A stretch of DNA of 58,808 nucleotides from Polynucleobacter sp. JS-Safj-400b-B2 (GCF_018881975.1 NZ_JACVPJ010000013.1:1-58808); one strand, 5' to 3'; shown: positions 50,464 through 58,808, counted from the first letter of the stretch. Made by a program: numbers and translations. The notes: a model not told the origin generated them from the sequence alone.

Positions 50464-52851
50464 ATGCTGCCATCGATAGAACAACGCCTTGCCCAAGAAC
50501 TTTCTGCTAAACCTGCTCAAGTAGCTGCAGCTATAGCCTTGATGGATGAGGGTTCCACCGTACCATTTATCGCTCGTTACCGCAAAGAAGCGACTGGTGG
50601 ATTAGATGACACGCAATTGCGTTTACTAGAAGAGCGACTTAGCTACCTTCGTGAACTCGAGGATCGTCGTAAAACAATTGTTGCTTCGATTGAAGAGCAG
50701 GGCAAGATGACGCCAGAGCTTCTCAAAGCCATCATGCTGGCAGAAGATAAGACTCGCTTGGAGGATCTTTATCTGCCCTATAAGCCCAAGAGAAGAACAA
50801 AAGCGCAAATAGCCCTAGAGGCTGGTCTAGAGCCCTTGGCAAATGACTTACTCAATAACCCTAGCCTCAATCCTGAAGTGGAGGCAGTCAAGTATCTGAA
50901 GGAAGCTTTTCAGGTAGATGGCACTGATAATCCTGGGGTGCCTGATACTAAGGCTGCTCTTGAAGGTGCCCGTCAAATTCTGATGGAGCGCTTTGCAGAA
51001 GACGCGGCTTTGGTTCAATCTCTCAGGGAGTATTTACAAGAACATGGTGTTGTAGATTCCAAGGTGATTGCTGGCAAAGAGCAAGAGGGTGAAAAATTTG
51101 CTGATTACTTTGATTACTCCGAGCCAATCAAAGCGATTCCATCCCATCGTGCCTTAGCCCTATTTAGGGGTCGTCGCGAGCAGATGTTGATGGTCAATCT
51201 ACGCCTAGATACTGAAGAAGAAAAACTAAAGTGGGATGCCCCTCATAATCCTTGTGAAAACCGGATTGCTAATCATTTCAAAATTAAAAATGACGGTCGT
51301 CCAGCCGATGCCTGGTTAGCTGATACTGTCCGCTGGACTTGGCGCATTAAGTGCTCTTTGCATTTAGAGTCAGAACTCATGACAGCACTGCGTGAGCGCT
51401 CAGAAACCGAAGCAATAAATGTTTTTGCCCGTAACCTGAAGGCCCTTCTGCTAGCAGCGCCTGCTGGCCCAAGAGTCACAATTGGCCTAGATCCTGGAAT
51501 GCGTACTGGTGTAAAGGTAGCGGTAGTAGATGCCACCGGTAAAGTCGTAGATACCGAGGTTATTTACCCGCATCAACCTAAAAATGATTGGGCTGGTTCA
51601 TTGCACACGCTAGCCAAGTTAGCCGAGAAGCACAATGCCACCTTAATCTCGATTGGCAACGGTACCGCATCTCGCGAGACGGATAAATTAGCGCAAGAAC
51701 TCATCAAAGCCAAACCTGAACTAAAGCTCACTAAGATTGTGGTCTCTGAAGCCGGTGCATCGGTTTACTCTGCATCAGAATATGCTTCAAAAGAATTGCC
51801 TGGCATGGATGTCTCCTTACGAGGCGCTGTGTCGATTGCACGCAGATTGCAAGATCCACTTGCAGAGTTAGTCAAGATTGATCCCAAATCGATTGGTGTT
51901 GGTCAGTATCAGCATGATGTGATGCAAACCCAATTGGCTAAATCATTAGTGGCGGTAGTTGAGGATTGCGTGAACGCAGTAGGTGTGGACGTCAACACAG
52001 CTTCAGCGCCATTGCTAGCAAGGGTTTCGGGCTTAAGTTCTACCGTTGCTGAAGGTATCGTAGCGTATCGCGATAGTAAGGGCGCATTTAAATCGAGAGC
52101 AGATCTCAAGAGCGTGCCTCGCCTTGGGGATAAAACGTATGAGCAGGCTGCTGGCTTCTTGCGCATTATGAATGGCGATGATCCATTGGACGCATCCGCA
52201 GTTCATCCAGAATCCTATCCTTTGGTGGAAAAGATTCTGAAGGATATTAAGAAGGGGGTGAAAGAAGTGATTGGTGACGCCAGCTTGCTGAAGTCACTTT
52301 CACCAGAAAAGTATGCTGATGGTCAATTTGGTCTGCCTACTGTTACTGACATCATTAAAGAATTAGAAAAGCCAGGTCGTGATCCGCGTCCAGAATTTAC
52401 TACTGCAACCTTTAAAGATGGTGTAGAAAAAATTAGCGATCTTAAAGTGGATATGATTTTGGAAGGCGTAGTGACGAACGTTGCTGCCTTTGGCGCCTTT
52501 GTGGATATTGGTGTGCATCAAGACGGTCTGGTTCATATTTCTGCGTTGTCCAATACTTTCGTAAAAGATCCTCATGCCGTGGTCAAAGCTGGACAGGTGG
52601 TAAAGGTCAAGGTGCTAGAGATAGATGAAAAGCGCAAGCGTATTGCATTAACCATGCGCTTAAGTGATGAGACTCCAAGGGAAGGTGCTCAGGTGGGCAA
52701 TAAGTCAGAGCAAAGAGCGTTCAATCGCCCTAATTCAGGCCCTAAGTCAGGGCCTAAGTCAGCCGAACCTAGAAAACCACAAGAAGACAGAAGACAGGCG
52801 CCTCCCATGAATAATGCAATGGCAGCAGCTTTTGGCAAGCTTAAGAAATAG
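50464..52851 (+). CDS. tex: RNA-binding transcriptional accessory protein Tex
   Basis: A 795-residue protein with the Tex layout: an N-terminal helical region ([20 protein letters not shown] near residues 35-54), a YqgF-like domain ([20 protein letters not shown]) and helix-hairpin-helix repeats ([20 protein letters not shown]). The C-terminal S1 domain reads [20 protein letters not shown] then [19 protein letters not shown]. The last 50 residues are a Pro/Ser/Lys tail with SGPKSGPKS repeats. Tex binds nucleic acids and affects transcription and toxin expression in some pathogens. It is monocistronic between a terminator and an inverted repeat. Confidence 0.93.
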   Translation: MLPSIEQRLAQELSAKPAQVAAAIALMDEGSTVPFIARYRKEATGGLDDTQLRLLEERLSYLRELEDRRKTIVASIEEQGKMTPELLKAIMLAEDKTRLEDLYLPYKPKRRTKAQIALEAGLEPLANDLLNNPSLNPEVEAVKYLKEAFQVDGTDNPGVPDTKAALEGARQILMERFAEDAALVQSLREYLQEHGVVDSKVIAGKEQEGEKFADYFDYSEPIKAIPSHRALALFRGRREQMLMVNLRLDTEEEKLKWDAPHNPCENRIANHFKIKNDGRPADAWLADTVRWTWRIKCSLHLESELMTALRERSETEAINVFARNLKALLLAAPAGPRVTIGLDPGMRTGVKVAVVDATGKVVDTEVIYPHQPKNDWAGSLHTLAKLAEKHNATLISIGNGTASRETDKLAQELIKAKPELKLTKIVVSEAGASVYSASEYASKELPGMDVSLRGAVSIARRLQDPLAELVKIDPKSIGVGQYQHDVMQTQLAKSLVAVVEDCVNAVGVDVNTASAPLLARVSGLSSTVAEGIVAYRDSKGAFKSRADLKSVPRLGDKTYEQAAGFLRIMNGDDPLDASAVHPESYPLVEKILKDIKKGVKEVIGDASLLKSLSPEKYADGQFGLPTVTDIIKELEKPGRDPRPEFTTATFKDGVEKISDLKVDMILEGVVTNVAAFGAFVDIGVHQDGLVHISALSNTFVKDPHAVVKAGQVVKVKVLEIDEKRKRIALTMRLSDETPREGAQVGNKSEQRAFNRPNSGPKSGPKSAEPRKPQEDRRQAPPMNNAMAAAFGKLKK

Positions 52852-52856
52852 GATTT

Positions 52857-52897
52857 TTTAGAGAATTTCTCACCATAAGAGTGGCAAATTCTCTAAA
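52857..52897. repeat. Perfect 12-bp inverted repeat after tex
   Basis: TTTAGAGAATTT (52857-52868) and AAATTCTCTAAA (52886-52897) are exact reverse complements around a 17-base loop. The T run precedes the stem and does not follow it, so it is not a classic plus-strand terminator. It could protect the tex mRNA 3' end or form part of the leader of the following Bug gene. Confidence 0.6.
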
Positions 52898-52938
52898 CTA
52901 CTAGTCTGTAACTGTAAATACTAAAAGCAAGGACCCCC

Positions 52939-53931
52939 GTGAAAATCTACCAATCAATTATTCGCTTTGCAGCAATTTCGCTGTGCGCATTAGGCGTTAG
53001 CATTTCTGCTGCAAAAGCAGCTGATTTCCCTGGCGATCGTCCAATTACTTTGGTGGTGCCATTCTCTGCTGGTGGTCCAACCGATAAAGTAGCGCGTGAA
53101 CTTGCTCTAGCAATGGGCAAGCAACTTAAAGGCCAGGTGATTGTGGACAACAGTCCAGGTGCTGGCGGTACGATTGCTGCTAAGCGAGTGATTAATTCCA
53201 AGAACGATGGCTACACATTATTGATTCACCACATTGGCATGTCTACTGCCCCAGCTCTGTATAAAAACTTGGGCTTTGATCCAATGAATGACTATGAGTA
53301 TGTTGGCCAAGTTGCTGACGTACCTATGATTTTGGTTGGCAATAAAGATTTGCCTCCGAAGAACTATCAAGAACTTCTTCCGTATATGAAAGCAAACGTA
53401 GGCAAGATTGCTTACGCCAATGCTGGTGTAGGTTCTGCTAGTCACTTATGTGGTTTGTTGTTCATGAGCCGTATTCAGCTGGATTTAACAACCGTTCCAT
53501 ATAAAGGTACTGCACCTGCATTGACCGACTTGATCGGTGGCCAAGTGCAATTGATGTGCGATCAAACAACTAACCTCTCAGGTCAGCTTGCAACGAACGC
53601 AGTGAAGCCGTACGGAACAACTACGATGCAGCGCATTAAGGCTTTCGAAAAGATTCCAACGCTCAATGAGCAGGGTTTGAAGAATTTTGAAGTGAAGGTT
53701 TGGCATGGTGTTTATGCGCCAAAAGGCACTCCTAAAGCAGAGATGGATAAGTTAGCTAAAGCATTACAAGGCGCTATTCAAGATCCGCTTTATAAACAAC
53801 ACATGGCAGAGTTGGGCGTTGAGATTCCATCACTAGCAAATGCAACCCCAGAAGGCTTGAAAAAGCACCTGAAGGCACAGATTGATTTATGGTCACCAAT
53901 CATTAAAGCTGCTGGTATCTACGCAGACTAA
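52939..53931 (+). CDS. Bug/TctC-family substrate-binding protein
   Basis: A 330-residue periplasmic binding protein with a signal peptide ending SAAKAA near residue 28. Bug motifs follow: DRPITLVVPFSAGGPTDKVA, VIVDNSPGAGGTIAAKRVIN, DGYTLLIHHIGMS, TVPYKGTAPALTDLIGGQVQ and FEVKVWHGVYAPKG. It is a close paralogue of the protein at 25730-26719 and keeps the same two cysteines (SHLCGLL, LMCDQTT), probably a disulfide. Translation starts at GTG 52939 with AAGGA upstream. It is single, with no enzyme or permease genes attached and its own terminator. The ligand is unknown, perhaps the same class as the paralogue. Confidence 0.9.
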   Translation: MKIYQSIIRFAAISLCALGVSISAAKAADFPGDRPITLVVPFSAGGPTDKVARELALAMGKQLKGQVIVDNSPGAGGTIAAKRVINSKNDGYTLLIHHIGMSTAPALYKNLGFDPMNDYEYVGQVADVPMILVGNKDLPPKNYQELLPYMKANVGKIAYANAGVGSASHLCGLLFMSRIQLDLTTVPYKGTAPALTDLIGGQVQLMCDQTTNLSGQLATNAVKPYGTTTMQRIKAFEKIPTLNEQGLKNFEVKVWHGVYAPKGTPKAEMDKLAKALQGAIQDPLYKQHMAELGVEIPSLANATPEGLKKHLKAQIDLWSPIIKAAGIYAD

Positions 53932-53952
53932 GCAAAAATAAGCTGTGAAACT

Positions 53953-53977
53953 AAAAGCCGCCTTCGGGCGGTTTTTT
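53953..53977 (+). terminator. Intrinsic terminator after the Bug gene
   Basis: AAAAGCCGCC, TTCG tetraloop, GGCGG and six T (53972-53977). A textbook UUCG-loop terminator, 22 bases after the stop codon. Confidence 0.92.
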
Positions 53978-54022
53978 GTTGTCTTTGCTATGGGGTAATT
54001 TAAACTAAGCCCATTAAGTAAT

Positions 54023-54934
54023 ATGCTAGCGGAGTTTATGAAAGTCAATTCAGAAGGGGTCTCGGCATCACGGGTATATTTGCCTGCTGATCAAACTCAT
54101 CTGAACTTGCTGGCATTTTTTGTTGCCCAGTTTCCTCACATTGCCGAAAATGAGTGGGTTGATCGCTTTAAAGAGGGGCTTATTCTTGATCAAGAAGGGC
54201 ATTCTCTTGCCGCAAACGATCTTTATTTACCTAATACGCATTTGCTGTACTTTAGGCGTCTTATCCGCGAGCCGAATATTCCTTTTGAAGAGCAGATTCT
54301 TTATCAAGATGCACATATCTTGGTGGCAGATAAACCCCATTTTTTACCAGTGACACCAAGTGGTCTTTATCTGCATCAAACCCTGCTAAATCGACTGAAG
54401 AAAAAAACAGGCATTCAAACACTCAGCCCCATTCATCGGATTGATCGAGATACTGCTGGTCTGGTTGTCTTTTCTGTCAATCCAAGTGAACGAGCTCAAT
54501 ACCAAAATTTGTTCAGGGATAGGGCGGTTAAAAAAGTATATGAAGCAATTGCGCCATACTCTGAAAAATTGGAGAAGCAACTACCGATGACTTATCAAAG
54601 TCGACTAGAGGAATCAGAACATTTTCTGCAGATGCGGGAGGTGGCAGGCGAGTCAAACGCAGACACACTTATCGAACTCATAGAAATAAATAAGTCATGG
54701 GCTAAATACCGATTAACACCAGGTAGTGGCAAAAAGCATCAATTGCGTTGCCATCTTAATGCCCTCAATATCCCCATTAAGAATGACCAGATTTACCCTA
54801 TCCTCACACCGTATCAAGAATACGACTTAGATTTCTCTAAGCCATTACAGTTATTGGCCAAAGAAATTGCATTTGAAGATCCAATAACTGGAGATCTAAG
54901 ATCCTTCAAGAGTCTTCAACAATTAACTTTTTAA
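54023..54934 (+). CDS. RluA family pseudouridine synthase
   Basis: A 303-residue enzyme. After an N-terminal segment that resembles a degenerate S4 domain (VDRFKEGLILDQEGHSLAAN), the RluA catalytic core has ILVADKPHFLPVTPSG, then the catalytic stretch HRIDRDTAGLVVFS with Asp near residue 141. KKVYEAIAPYSE and KHQLRCHLNALNIPI follow. The family modifies uridines in rRNA or tRNA; the exact target cannot be told. The ATG at 54038, with GGAG just upstream, is an alternative start that would remove five residues. Its 3' end overlaps the convergent glutamate-synthase-like gene by 12 bases. Confidence 0.85.
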   Translation: MLAEFMKVNSEGVSASRVYLPADQTHLNLLAFFVAQFPHIAENEWVDRFKEGLILDQEGHSLAANDLYLPNTHLLYFRRLIREPNIPFEEQILYQDAHILVADKPHFLPVTPSGLYLHQTLLNRLKKKTGIQTLSPIHRIDRDTAGLVVFSVNPSERAQYQNLFRDRAVKKVYEAIAPYSEKLEKQLPMTYQSRLEESEHFLQMREVAGESNADTLIELIEINKSWAKYRLTPGSGKKHQLRCHLNALNIPIKNDQIYPILTPYQEYDLDFSKPLQLLAKEIAFEDPITGDLRSFKSLQQLTF

Positions 54935-56566
54935 CTCAGCAAAGCTTTGGGCTTGAGAGCGATGCCAATAGAGCTCAAATACTCTTGGTAGGTTTAGTCC
55001 CGGATCAATATGCTCTGCTTTTAGCAGCAATCCTGCAGGCATCTCGGGGAGCAGGAAAGATAAAAGTCTTACCTCATTCTTGCTGATGCGACGAATAATA
55101 TGATGGGCATCTATTTCGGACGGGTGATTTAGTCCTGCCGCCTCAACAAGCTCTTTTAAAGTTTTCAGTGTTTCATTGTGAAAGTTAAATACGCGCTCAG
55201 ATTTATCCGTTACAACCAAGGCTTTTTGCCTAATAGGGTCTTGGGTGGTAACCCCAGTAGGGCAAAAGCCGGTATTGCAGACTTGGGCTTGTATGCAGCC
55301 AATCGAGAACATAAAGCCGCGAGCGCTATTGCACCAGTCTGCCCCTAATGCAAAGGTAACAGCCATATCAAAAGCGCTAATGATTTTGCCTGAGCAGCCA
55401 ATTTTGATTTGGTCACGTAAATTAACGCCCATCAAGGTATTGTGTACCAAGCGCAAGCCATCTTGTAGTGGTGTACCAACATGATTAGTAAACTCTACTG
55501 GGGAGGCTCCAGTACCGCCCTCAGATCCATCAACCACAATAAAATCTGGATGAATATTGGTTTCTAGCATGGCTTTTACTAAGCCAAACCATTCCCAGGG
55601 ATGGCCTATGCAAAGTTTGAAGCCTACCGGTTTTCCTCCCGATAAATCACAAAGCTTTTGAATGAAGTGCATCATCTCCAATGGTGTTGAAAATGCACTG
55701 TGTGAGGAGGGGGAAATGCAACTTTCGCCCTCTTTAACCCCACGAGCAGCAGCAATCTCAGCGGTAACTTTCGGTCCGGGAAGTATCCCGCCATGTCCAG
55801 GCTTGGCTCCTTGGCTGAGTTTGATTTCAATCATCTTAACCTGAGGGTCTAAGGCATTTTCTTTAAACTTGTCTGCATTAAAGCTGCCATCCTGATTACG
55901 ACAGCCAAAATAACCTGAGCCGATTTCCCAAATTAGGTCTCCACCATGAACGCGATGGTAGTGGGAGATGGAGCCCTCACCTGTGTCATGAGCAAACCCA
56001 CCTTTTCTGGCGCCCAGGTTTAAAGCAAGAATGGCATTAGCACTCAAGGACCCAAAGCTCATAGCGGAGATATTGAAAATACTGGCTGAATACTTTTGCT
56101 TGCAATCCTTACCGCCAATCTCTATTCGAAAATCATAGTTAGGTAGGTGGGTGGGGGCCAGTGATTGATTGATCCATTGGTAGCCTGGGGCCATGACATC
56201 TAGAGTAGTGCCGAAGGGGATTTCATCGGCCACTGCCTTCGAGCGTGAATAGACTAAAGTTCTTTGCTCTCTAGAGAAAGGCGTTTTGTCATTATCGCCT
56301 TCAATAAAGTACTGCCTAATTTCTGGACGGATAAATTCTAATAAAAAACGCATATGCCCCAGGATGGGGTAATTTCGCAAGATAGCGTGTTTAGTTTGTA
56401 GGCAGTCGTAAATACCCACAATTGTTAAGAGGCCAAAAATGAGTAAGAGCGGCCAATCGGTAATCCCCATCGATAAAGTTAGTGCACTAATAATGGTTCC
56501 GCAAATGCAGATAGCAAAAGTACTCAGGCGGATTGGAAGCAGGGGATGTGATTGTTTGCTCATCAT
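54923..56566 (-). CDS. FMN-binding glutamate synthase family protein
   Basis: A 547-residue protein with two N-terminal hydrophobic segments (about residues 14-50), then the glutamate-synthase central/FMN domain: SIFNISAMSFGSLSANAILA, DTGEGSISHYH, IEIKLSQGAKPGHGGILPGP, FIVVDGSEGGTGASPVEFTN, and CSGKIISAFDMAVTFALGAD. The Cys pattern CIQAQVCNTGFCPTGVTTQ is the iron-sulfur-site region. It lacks the amidotransferase domain of GltB, as do other stand-alone members whose role is not known. It is convergent with the RluA-family gene, with the coding ends overlapping by 12 bases. Confidence 0.85.
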   Translation of the reverse strand: MMSKQSHPLLPIRLSTFAICICGTIISALTLSMGITDWPLLLIFGLLTIVGIYDCLQTKHAILRNYPILGHMRFLLEFIRPEIRQYFIEGDNDKTPFSREQRTLVYSRSKAVADEIPFGTTLDVMAPGYQWINQSLAPTHLPNYDFRIEIGGKDCKQKYSASIFNISAMSFGSLSANAILALNLGARKGGFAHDTGEGSISHYHRVHGGDLIWEIGSGYFGCRNQDGSFNADKFKENALDPQVKMIEIKLSQGAKPGHGGILPGPKVTAEIAAARGVKEGESCISPSSHSAFSTPLEMMHFIQKLCDLSGGKPVGFKLCIGHPWEWFGLVKAMLETNIHPDFIVVDGSEGGTGASPVEFTNHVGTPLQDGLRLVHNTLMGVNLRDQIKIGCSGKIISAFDMAVTFALGADWCNSARGFMFSIGCIQAQVCNTGFCPTGVTTQDPIRQKALVVTDKSERVFNFHNETLKTLKELVEAAGLNHPSEIDAHHIIRRISKNEVRLLSFLLPEMPAGLLLKAEHIDPGLNLPRVFELYWHRSQAQSFAELKS

Positions 56567-56703
56567 GACCTTGATTTAAAAGGGATTCTAGTATAGATAG
56601 TAATTAAGTAGGTTTTATTGTGCTTTAAACCAAATTTTGACATGAAACTAGCTCTTTGCAGGAGTATTCTGAAAGGGTAGTTAATACTAATCATAGGAAG
56701 AAT

Positions 56704-57087
56704 ATGTCACTAAACCACGCAGTAATTTGGATCGACCATAAAGAGGCTCATGTTATGTTTTTGAGTGAAGAGGCTAGCGAAGCCGAGGTGATTCGTAGCA
56801 AGAGCACTCATACGCATCTGCATCACAAAGCCAATGAAGTCGGTAGCGGCAAAGTCGCCTTAGATTCCAAATATTTGCATTCAGTTATCAATGCCGTGAA
56901 TGAATCTAAAGAGATTTTGATCCTTGGACCTGGATCTGCAAAATTAGAACTCATCAAGCACGCGCACAAGCATGATGCCAATATTGCAGAAAAGATTGTT
57001 GGTGTAGAAACGGTTGATCATCCTACTGACAAAGAAATTCTTGCCTATGCACGCAAGTTTTTCTATAAAGTAGATCAGATGATTTAA
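56704..57087 (+). CDS. Small 'translational machinery' / eRF1-domain-like protein
   Basis: A 127-residue protein with the pattern HAVIWIDHKEAHVMFL near the N-terminus, HHKANEVGSGKVALDSKYLH, then EILILGPGSAKLELIKHAHK and a C-terminal VETVDHPTDKEILAYARKFF. I recognise this as a small family in Burkholderiales usually called 'translational machinery protein', with an eRF1 domain-3-like fold. Its biochemical role is not known. The ATG at 56704 has AGGAAG upstream; a reading starting 48 bases earlier has no support. A second small gene follows 23 bases later on the same strand. Confidence 0.68.
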   Translation: MSLNHAVIWIDHKEAHVMFLSEEASEAEVIRSKSTHTHLHHKANEVGSGKVALDSKYLHSVINAVNESKEILILGPGSAKLELIKHAHKHDANIAEKIVGVETVDHPTDKEILAYARKFFYKVDQMI

Positions 57088-57110
57088 AGAATCATTTAAG
57101 GAAATTGAAA

Positions 57111-57371
57111 ATGAAAGAAACTCAAGAGCCTTTAGGCCCAGATGGCCTTCCTGGACATGATTATTTTCTAGACGCAGTAAATCACATTGATGATGCTGTA
57201 GCAAACAATACGATTGCCGCTGGTGCTGCCAAAGGTTTAGTTTTTAGCTTAGTTGAAACCTTGGGCGCAATGGTAGGTGATCCTGATTTGCCGAATCATC
57301 TGAAGTCTGGCTACATGGGCGCCTTGGATCTGGCTGTTGAGTTAGAGGCGAAGCTATCCAAAATAGGCTAG
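57111..57371 (+). CDS. Small hypothetical protein (86 aa)
   Basis: An 86-residue, acidic, mostly helical protein. I do not recognise a family. It reads EPLGPDGLPGHDYFLDAVNH at the start, a small-residue helix (NNTIAAGAAKGLVFSLVETL) in the middle and DLAVELEAKLSKIG at the end. The ATG at 57111 is preceded by AAGGAAA; an in-frame TTG at 57105 is less likely. It follows the translational-machinery-like gene by 23 bases and is closed by a strong terminator, so the two form a short operon. Confidence 0.6.
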   Translation: MKETQEPLGPDGLPGHDYFLDAVNHIDDAVANNTIAAGAAKGLVFSLVETLGAMVGDPDLPNHLKSGYMGALDLAVELEAKLSKIG

Positions 57372-57402
57372 AGCTGGTACGAATTTAGACATATCAGCAC
57401 TA

Positions 57403-57434
57403 AAGGGGCGACTTCGGTTGTCCCTTATTTTTTT
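57403..57434 (+). terminator. Strong intrinsic terminator after the small two-gene operon
   Basis: AAGGGGCGAC (57403-57412), TTCG loop and GTTGTCCCTT (57417-57426) pair over ten positions with two G-T pairs, followed by A and seven T (57428-57434). Confidence 0.9.
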
Positions 57435-57669
57435 GTCAAAAATTCCTTGCATCTGATTTCGGGCCTAAATGAGCCGATGTTCTTAGCTTGGCCCCGAGAG
57501 CTTAAAGACAATCGTTTTACGTGTAGTTGCCCTGTTTTGATAGTAATATTCCAGTGTGGTTACTAAAACTACTTCATTTCAATCGACCGTAAAGTCTCAA
57601 ATTGGCCAGCTTGAGACGTTTTACTGCTCCCAAAAACCGCAAACCTGTCATTAATTTATTTAAATTAGA
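57435..57669. other. Non-coding stretch with a bulged hairpin, upstream of the HD-GYP gene
   Basis: No gene is supported between the terminator at 57434 and the promoter candidate at 57670, and the whole gene-free gap is about 410 bases. Its clearest element is an inverted repeat at 57589-57624: GTAAAGTCTCAA pairs with TTGAGAC and TTTAC, separated only by a two-base bulge (GT) and a ten-base loop. No tRNA or known small RNA was recognised; a small RNA or long 5' leader is possible. Confidence 0.5.
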
Positions 57670-57698
57670 TTGAATTAATAACCTTATTAATATTTAAT
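57670..57698 (+). promoter_or_regulatory. Candidate sigma-70 promoter for the HD-GYP gene
   Basis: TTGAAT (57670-57675), 17 bases, TTTAAT (57693-57698). Four and five of six bases match the consensus boxes at ideal spacing. The start site would be about 80 bases before the ATG at 57785. The region is very AT-rich, so chance matches are likely. Confidence 0.38.
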
Positions 57699-57784
57699 AG
57701 TGGTTAGCTCCCAATTAGATTAGTTCTATGAACTAGATACAGTTTTATAACTGATTTATGAATCCGGTTATTAGAGGTGACTTT

Positions 57785-58648
57785 ATGTTCTCAAAATCCA
57801 ACCCAGTCAACAGACTAAATCTAGTTCTGATTGTCAGCATTTGTATCGGTGAAGCTCTAGTCATGTTTGCCTTACCGTACTTTGGAAATTTATCAAACAT
57901 GGCTACTGTTTTACTGGATGTAATTTTACTAACCCTCATTACCATCCCCCTTGTAAATTGGATGGTTGCGATACCCATGAAGAAGTATATTCATGACCTA
58001 GAGTTTGCACGGCACAAGATACTTGTACGAGAGAACCAAATGTTAGCTGCCTTAAACTCTTTGGCGGTGGCTAAGGATAATGAAACAGGCAGCCATATTA
58101 TTCGTACCCAGCAATATGTAGAACTGCTTGCAAAGCGATTAAAAAGTATGGGGCATCACGCCGATACTTTATCTGATGATCATATTGAAAAGCTAGTCAA
58201 GGTAGCTCCCTTGCACGATTTGGGAAAAGTGGGTATTCCAGATCACATTCTGAAAAAGCCAGGTCAATTAACGGAAGAAGAAAGGGATCTCATTTATGGG
58301 CACTCTATGATTGGGGAGAATATCTTGCTTGCAGCCCAGTCAGAAGATGTTGAGGTAGATCTGATTGCTATTGCCATGAAGGTAGCTGGATCTCATCATG
58401 AAAAATGGGATGGATCAGGTTATCCCAGAAAGCTGCAGGGAGATGCTATTCCAATCGAAGCTCGAATTATGACTGTAGCTGATGTGTTTGATGCGCTGGT
58501 GAGTGAGCGTCCATACAAGAAAGCTTGGACCATAGAGGAGGCTTATATTGAGATCATCAGTAAAAGCGGCACCTCATTTGATCCCATTGTTATAGAGGCC
58601 TTTATTGCTGAAAGGCAGAACTTTGAAGAAATTGTGAAGAGTCATTAA
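57785..58648 (+). CDS. HD-GYP domain protein with two membrane segments
   Basis: A 287-residue protein. Two hydrophobic segments (about residues 11-30 and 38-60) are followed by a short helical linker and an HD-GYP domain. [13 protein letters not shown] is near residues 144-156 and [10 protein letters not shown] follows. The [11 protein letters not shown] motif near 205 includes the GYP triad, and [20 protein letters not shown] comes next. All metal ligands look present, so c-di-GMP (or another cyclic dinucleotide) hydrolysis is plausible. There is no receiver domain, so the input would come through the membrane part. ATG 57785 with AGAGGTGA upstream is preferred over ATG 57758, which has no ribosome-binding site. 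Confidence 0.86.
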   Translation: MFSKSNPVNRLNLVLIVSICIGEALVMFALPYFGNLSNMATVLLDVILLTLITIPLVNWMVAIPMKKYIHDLEFARHKILVRENQMLAALNSLAVAKDNETGSHIIRTQQYVELLAKRLKSMGHHADTLSDDHIEKLVKVAPLHDLGKVGIPDHILKKPGQLTEEERDLIYGHSMIGENILLAAQSEDVEVDLIAIAMKVAGSHHEKWDGSGYPRKLQGDAIPIEARIMTVADVFDALVSERPYKKAWTIEEAYIEIISKSGTSFDPIVIEAFIAERQNFEEIVKSH

Positions 58649-58688
58649 GTAGCCATCTATTAACTAGCGTCTCTTATGAATCTTGGAT

Positions 58689-58808
58689 TCAACCGGTCAA
58701 CGCAACAGATTGGGCAAAACGTTCTGCCGGTGTTTGATAGTTTAGTGTCTTTCTAGGGCGCTCATTCAGTTTCCTAGCTATGGCATTAAGCTTAGCCTGT
58801 GAGTAATT
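58689..58808 (-). mobile_element. 3' end of an IS30-family transposase gene, cut by the window edge
   Basis: The last 120 bases read on the minus strand as the C-terminal 39 residues of a transposase: AKLNAIARKLNERPRKTLNY, then QTPAERFAQSVALTG and a TGA at 58689-58691. The 'LNERPRKTLxYxTPAE(R/x)F' pattern is diagnostic for the rve-type integrase core of IS30-family transposases. The gene and element continue beyond 58808. One terminal inverted repeat should lie near 58650-58690 (for example around GGATTCAACCGG at 58685-58696), but the other end is not in the window, so exact boundaries cannot be set. Confidence 0.85.

Noticed and set aside
56637..56670. A consensus -35 box TTGACA before the translational-machinery-like gene
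   Set aside because: The only -10-like match (TATTCT) is 22 bases away, outside the usual range, so no promoter is called.
1..58808. tRNA, rRNA, CRISPR array or replication origin
   Set aside because: No cloverleaf, rRNA core sequence, spaced direct repeats or DnaA-box cluster was recognised by reading; a covariance-model search could still reveal a small RNA.

Overview
The window reads as a chromosomal segment of a betaproteobacterium of the Burkholderiaceae, most like the small-genome freshwater genus Polynucleobacter. This is inferred from the gene order rimP-nusA-infB-rbfA-truB-typA-tex, from several solitary Bug/TctC-type periplasmic binding proteins, from moderate GC by eye, and from the mix of YejABEF, CbpA/CbpM, Uup and sulfide dehydrogenase genes. 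No database search was possible, so the genus is an inference. No rRNA, tRNA, CRISPR array, phage or replication origin was found.

Layout. 1-9.9 kb: small housekeeping genes (a short PhnA-like zinc ribbon, AsmA, a YvlD-type membrane protein, SlyX, a DUF1653-like protein, a luciferase-like monooxygenase, a PIN protein, YaeQ, an FAD oxidoreductase, a P-loop kinase, the ABC-F ATPase Uup), then the CbpA/CbpM co-chaperone pair. 10.9-17.5 kb: a sugar-acid catabolic island built around a divergent promoter region: UxaA-family dehydratase, a decayed Bug gene and a 3-hydroxyacyl-CoA-dehydrogenase-fold enzyme on the minus strand; SMP-30 lactonase, GntR regulator, Ldh-family dehydrogenase and an intact Bug protein on the plus strand. 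17.5-21.9 kb: pirin, a membrane-anchored TAXI binding protein, PsiE, and a flavocytochrome c sulfide dehydrogenase pair. 22.1-25.7 kb: three translationally coupled genes (GT39 glycosyltransferase, BNR/sialidase-like protein, small membrane protein) of unknown role. 25.7-32.1 kb: a minus-strand run fabI-chrA-hydratase-MmgE/PrpD-CoA ester lyase-Bug, whose last four genes look like a C5-dicarboxylate (itaconate/mesaconate/citramalate-like) or related carboxylic-acid catabolic set. 32.1-37.7 kb: the yejABEF peptide ABC importer. 37.9-42.2 kb: an NlpC/P60-fold protein lacking the catalytic cysteine, a patatin-like lipoprotein, and scpB-rluB. 42.2-52.9 kb: the transcription/translation core operon with a structured leader, then typA and tex. 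52.9-58.8 kb: another Bug protein, an RluA-type pseudouridine synthase, a glutamate-synthase-like FMN protein, two small proteins, an HD-GYP protein, and the 3' end of an IS30-family transposase cut by the window edge.

How the parts work together. The sugar-acid island and the fabI-to-Bug run each pair cytoplasmic enzymes with a periplasmic binding protein but carry no TctAB membrane subunits, so uptake would need a permease elsewhere. FccB and its cytochrome would pass electrons from sulfide to the respiratory chain. The nusA-infB operon has a candidate promoter, a strong hairpin and an intrinsic terminator before rimP, an arrangement that would suit attenuation.

Most of the window is ordinary. 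The best candidates for something undescribed are the GT39-BNR-membrane triad, the cysteine-free NlpC/P60 protein, the two incomplete catabolic clusters, the seven-copy decamer array after asmA, and a transcription terminator built into the last codons of the opposing pirin gene.
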